This document shows positions 60,554 to 61,378 of a DNA stretch of 61,378 nucleotides, piece by piece. This DNA is from JBEBGV01 sp040081265. GTDB lineage: Bacteria > Acidobacteriota > Vicinamibacteria > Vicinamibacterales > UBA2999. How positions within the stretch are numbered: position 1 is the stretch's first letter; every line of letters begins with the position of its first letter. Where the stretch lies: assembly GCA_040081265.1 (NCBI GenBank), contig JBEBGV010000026.1, positions 1 to 61,378 on the forward strand. The letters run 5' to 3'. Below the pieces are notes generated by a model. It made no database searches and had not been told where the DNA came from. It saw nothing but the letters and a program-made list of their open reading frames with translations. The position numbers and the translations under genes were made by a program.

Positions 60554-61378
60554 CAGCGATCTCTGCGAGCCACGCGAACGCGTTGCCCGGGAACGAGAGG
60601 GACATCGGAGGCGAGCACGACCTCGGCTCCCGGGGACAGCCCGGACTCGATCTCGGTGTCTCCCGTGCCGCGGATGCCAATAGTTACGTCACGTCGGTCG
60701 ACCCGGCCGTCGAGAACGACGAACACCCACGGCGTCGGAGTCGCCGACCCACGAACCGCGCTCGTCGGGACGGTGAGTACGCCGCTCTTTGCAGCCACCC
60801 CGAGATCGACCGACACGGTCATATCCGGCCTGAGAAAAGCCGGGGGCGCGGACACGTTCAGCCGGACCTCGATGCTGCCGCGCCGGGGATCCACAGCTGG
60901 CGCGATGTAGCTGACCTCGGCATCGAAGACTTCCTTCGGATACGCATCTGCCGACGCGCGAGCCCTCTGCCCGAGACGGATCAGGGCGAGGTTGCGCTCG
61001 TCCGGCTCGATGGCGAGCTGCGTTTCGCCGTCGGCCGCCATCTCGATCAGTACTGCACCAGGCTGGACCGTAGCACCCGGTTCGACCATGCGGCTCAGGA
61101 TGACGCCGTCGCGGGGGGCAAGCAGGCGAGTCTGGGCGAGGCGCACCGTGGCCGCGGCACGCCTGGCCTGGCTCTCGACCAGCGCGCTCCTGGCAACGGC
61201 CGAGTCGACGCCGCCCGGAGTCGCAGCGAGCCGCTGGGCGTCGACGACGTTGTCGCAGCGGTTGGCGAGCTCGGTGTAGCCCGCGGGGCACGCGTAGCCC
61301 GGGCCGTCGCCCTCGATCCACTGGGCCCCGACGAGCCGGCGCTTGGCGGCGTAGTCCTCGCGGGCCCACGCGCCGCCG
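60553..61378 (-). CDS. Membrane fusion/periplasmic adaptor (HlyD/MacA/DevB-type), cut by window edge
   Basis: About 275 residues are visible and the N-terminus lies beyond the window. The hairpin/lipoyl half ends TRLLAPRDGVILSR, then GATVQPGAVLIEMA, the beta-barrel domain (LAIEPDERNLALIRLGQRARASAD) and the C-terminal QAVV-like domain (SGLSPGAEVVLASDVPLVPGQRVRV). It should link the ABC permease to an outer-membrane channel. The most upstream 40 residues contain an odd GYACPAGYTELANRC segment with two cysteines, which is not typical for adaptors. Confidence 0.85.
   Translation of the reverse strand, partial: GGAWAREDYAAKRRLVGAQWIEGDGPGYACPAGYTELANRCDNVVDAQRLAATPGGVDSAVARSALVESQARRAAATVRLAQTRLLAPRDGVILSRMVEPGATVQPGAVLIEMAADGETQLAIEPDERNLALIRLGQRARASADAYPKEVFDAEVSYIAPAVDPRRGSIEVRLNVSAPPAFLRPDMTVSVDLGVAAKSGVLTVPTSAVRGSATPTPWVFVVLDGRVDRRDVTIGIRGTGDTEIESGLSPGAEVVLASDVPLVPGQRVRVARRDR

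Overview
This 61.4 kb window is GC-rich (about two thirds G+C by eye), densely coded, and comes from a diderm bacterium. Evidence for an outer membrane includes beta-barrel proteins, lipoproteins, a periplasmic HtrA protease and a tripartite ABC exporter. The gene content (DASS transporter, UPF0182 giant membrane protein, CxxxY-type CcmE, many secreted metallo-beta-lactamase-fold and DinB-fold proteins) fits Acidobacteriota, perhaps Vicinamibacteria. That assignment is an inference from general resemblance and was not tested by any search. Most of the window is core genome. I see no prophage, insertion sequence, CRISPR array, toxin-antitoxin pair or recognisable defence island.

Layout. Positions 1-14159 are almost entirely minus-strand: a cut-off winged-helix regulator, a shortened ComEA-like protein, a sugar-nucleotide epimerase, the RNase P RNA, an NtrC-type activator, HtrA, LigA, a polyprenyl diphosphate synthase, TatD, MetG, LarC and RadC. 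Positions 14175-26167 mix a small lipoprotein with a minus-strand run (DASS transporter, DapF-like protein, beta-barrel, Dtd, TtcA-like, GT2, DedA-like), a GT-C type membrane protein, a small lower-GC membrane gene, a 2OG-oxygenase-like gene, and an IMPase/anti-sigma pair. Positions 26265-28811 hold aroA-aroK-phosphoesterase.

Positions 36031-28816 form a compact cytochrome c maturation operon read on the minus strand: ccmE, a ccmF-ccmH fusion, a CcmI-like zinc-ribbon protein, an undescribed 423-residue protein, ccmA, ccmB, ccmC, a CcmD-like protein and a 42-residue membrane peptide. Positions 36168-46703 hold Maf, a DUF721 protein, thiolase, RecA, tRNA-Phe, a parvulin lipoprotein, an S4 protein, a WYL regulator, UPF0182 and TruA. 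Positions 46751-61378 hold CopA, two DinB-fold proteins, two MBL-fold proteins, an aldehyde dehydrogenase, an endostatin-like secreted protein, a four-gene translationally coupled set ending in a methyltransferase, a thioredoxin-2-like protein, and a MacAB/DevBCA-like exporter cut by the right edge.

No wholly new multi-gene system is obvious. The strongest leads are: a DapF homologue in which both catalytic cysteines are serine; a ccm operon with a Cys-type CcmE, a CcmF-CcmH fusion and an unassigned large membrane protein; several genes whose -10 box sits 6-8 nt before the start codon, implying leaderless mRNAs, with the rnpB promoter as an internal ruler; two genes that seem to need CTG start codons; and a palindromic repeat built into the reading frame of a ccm-operon gene.
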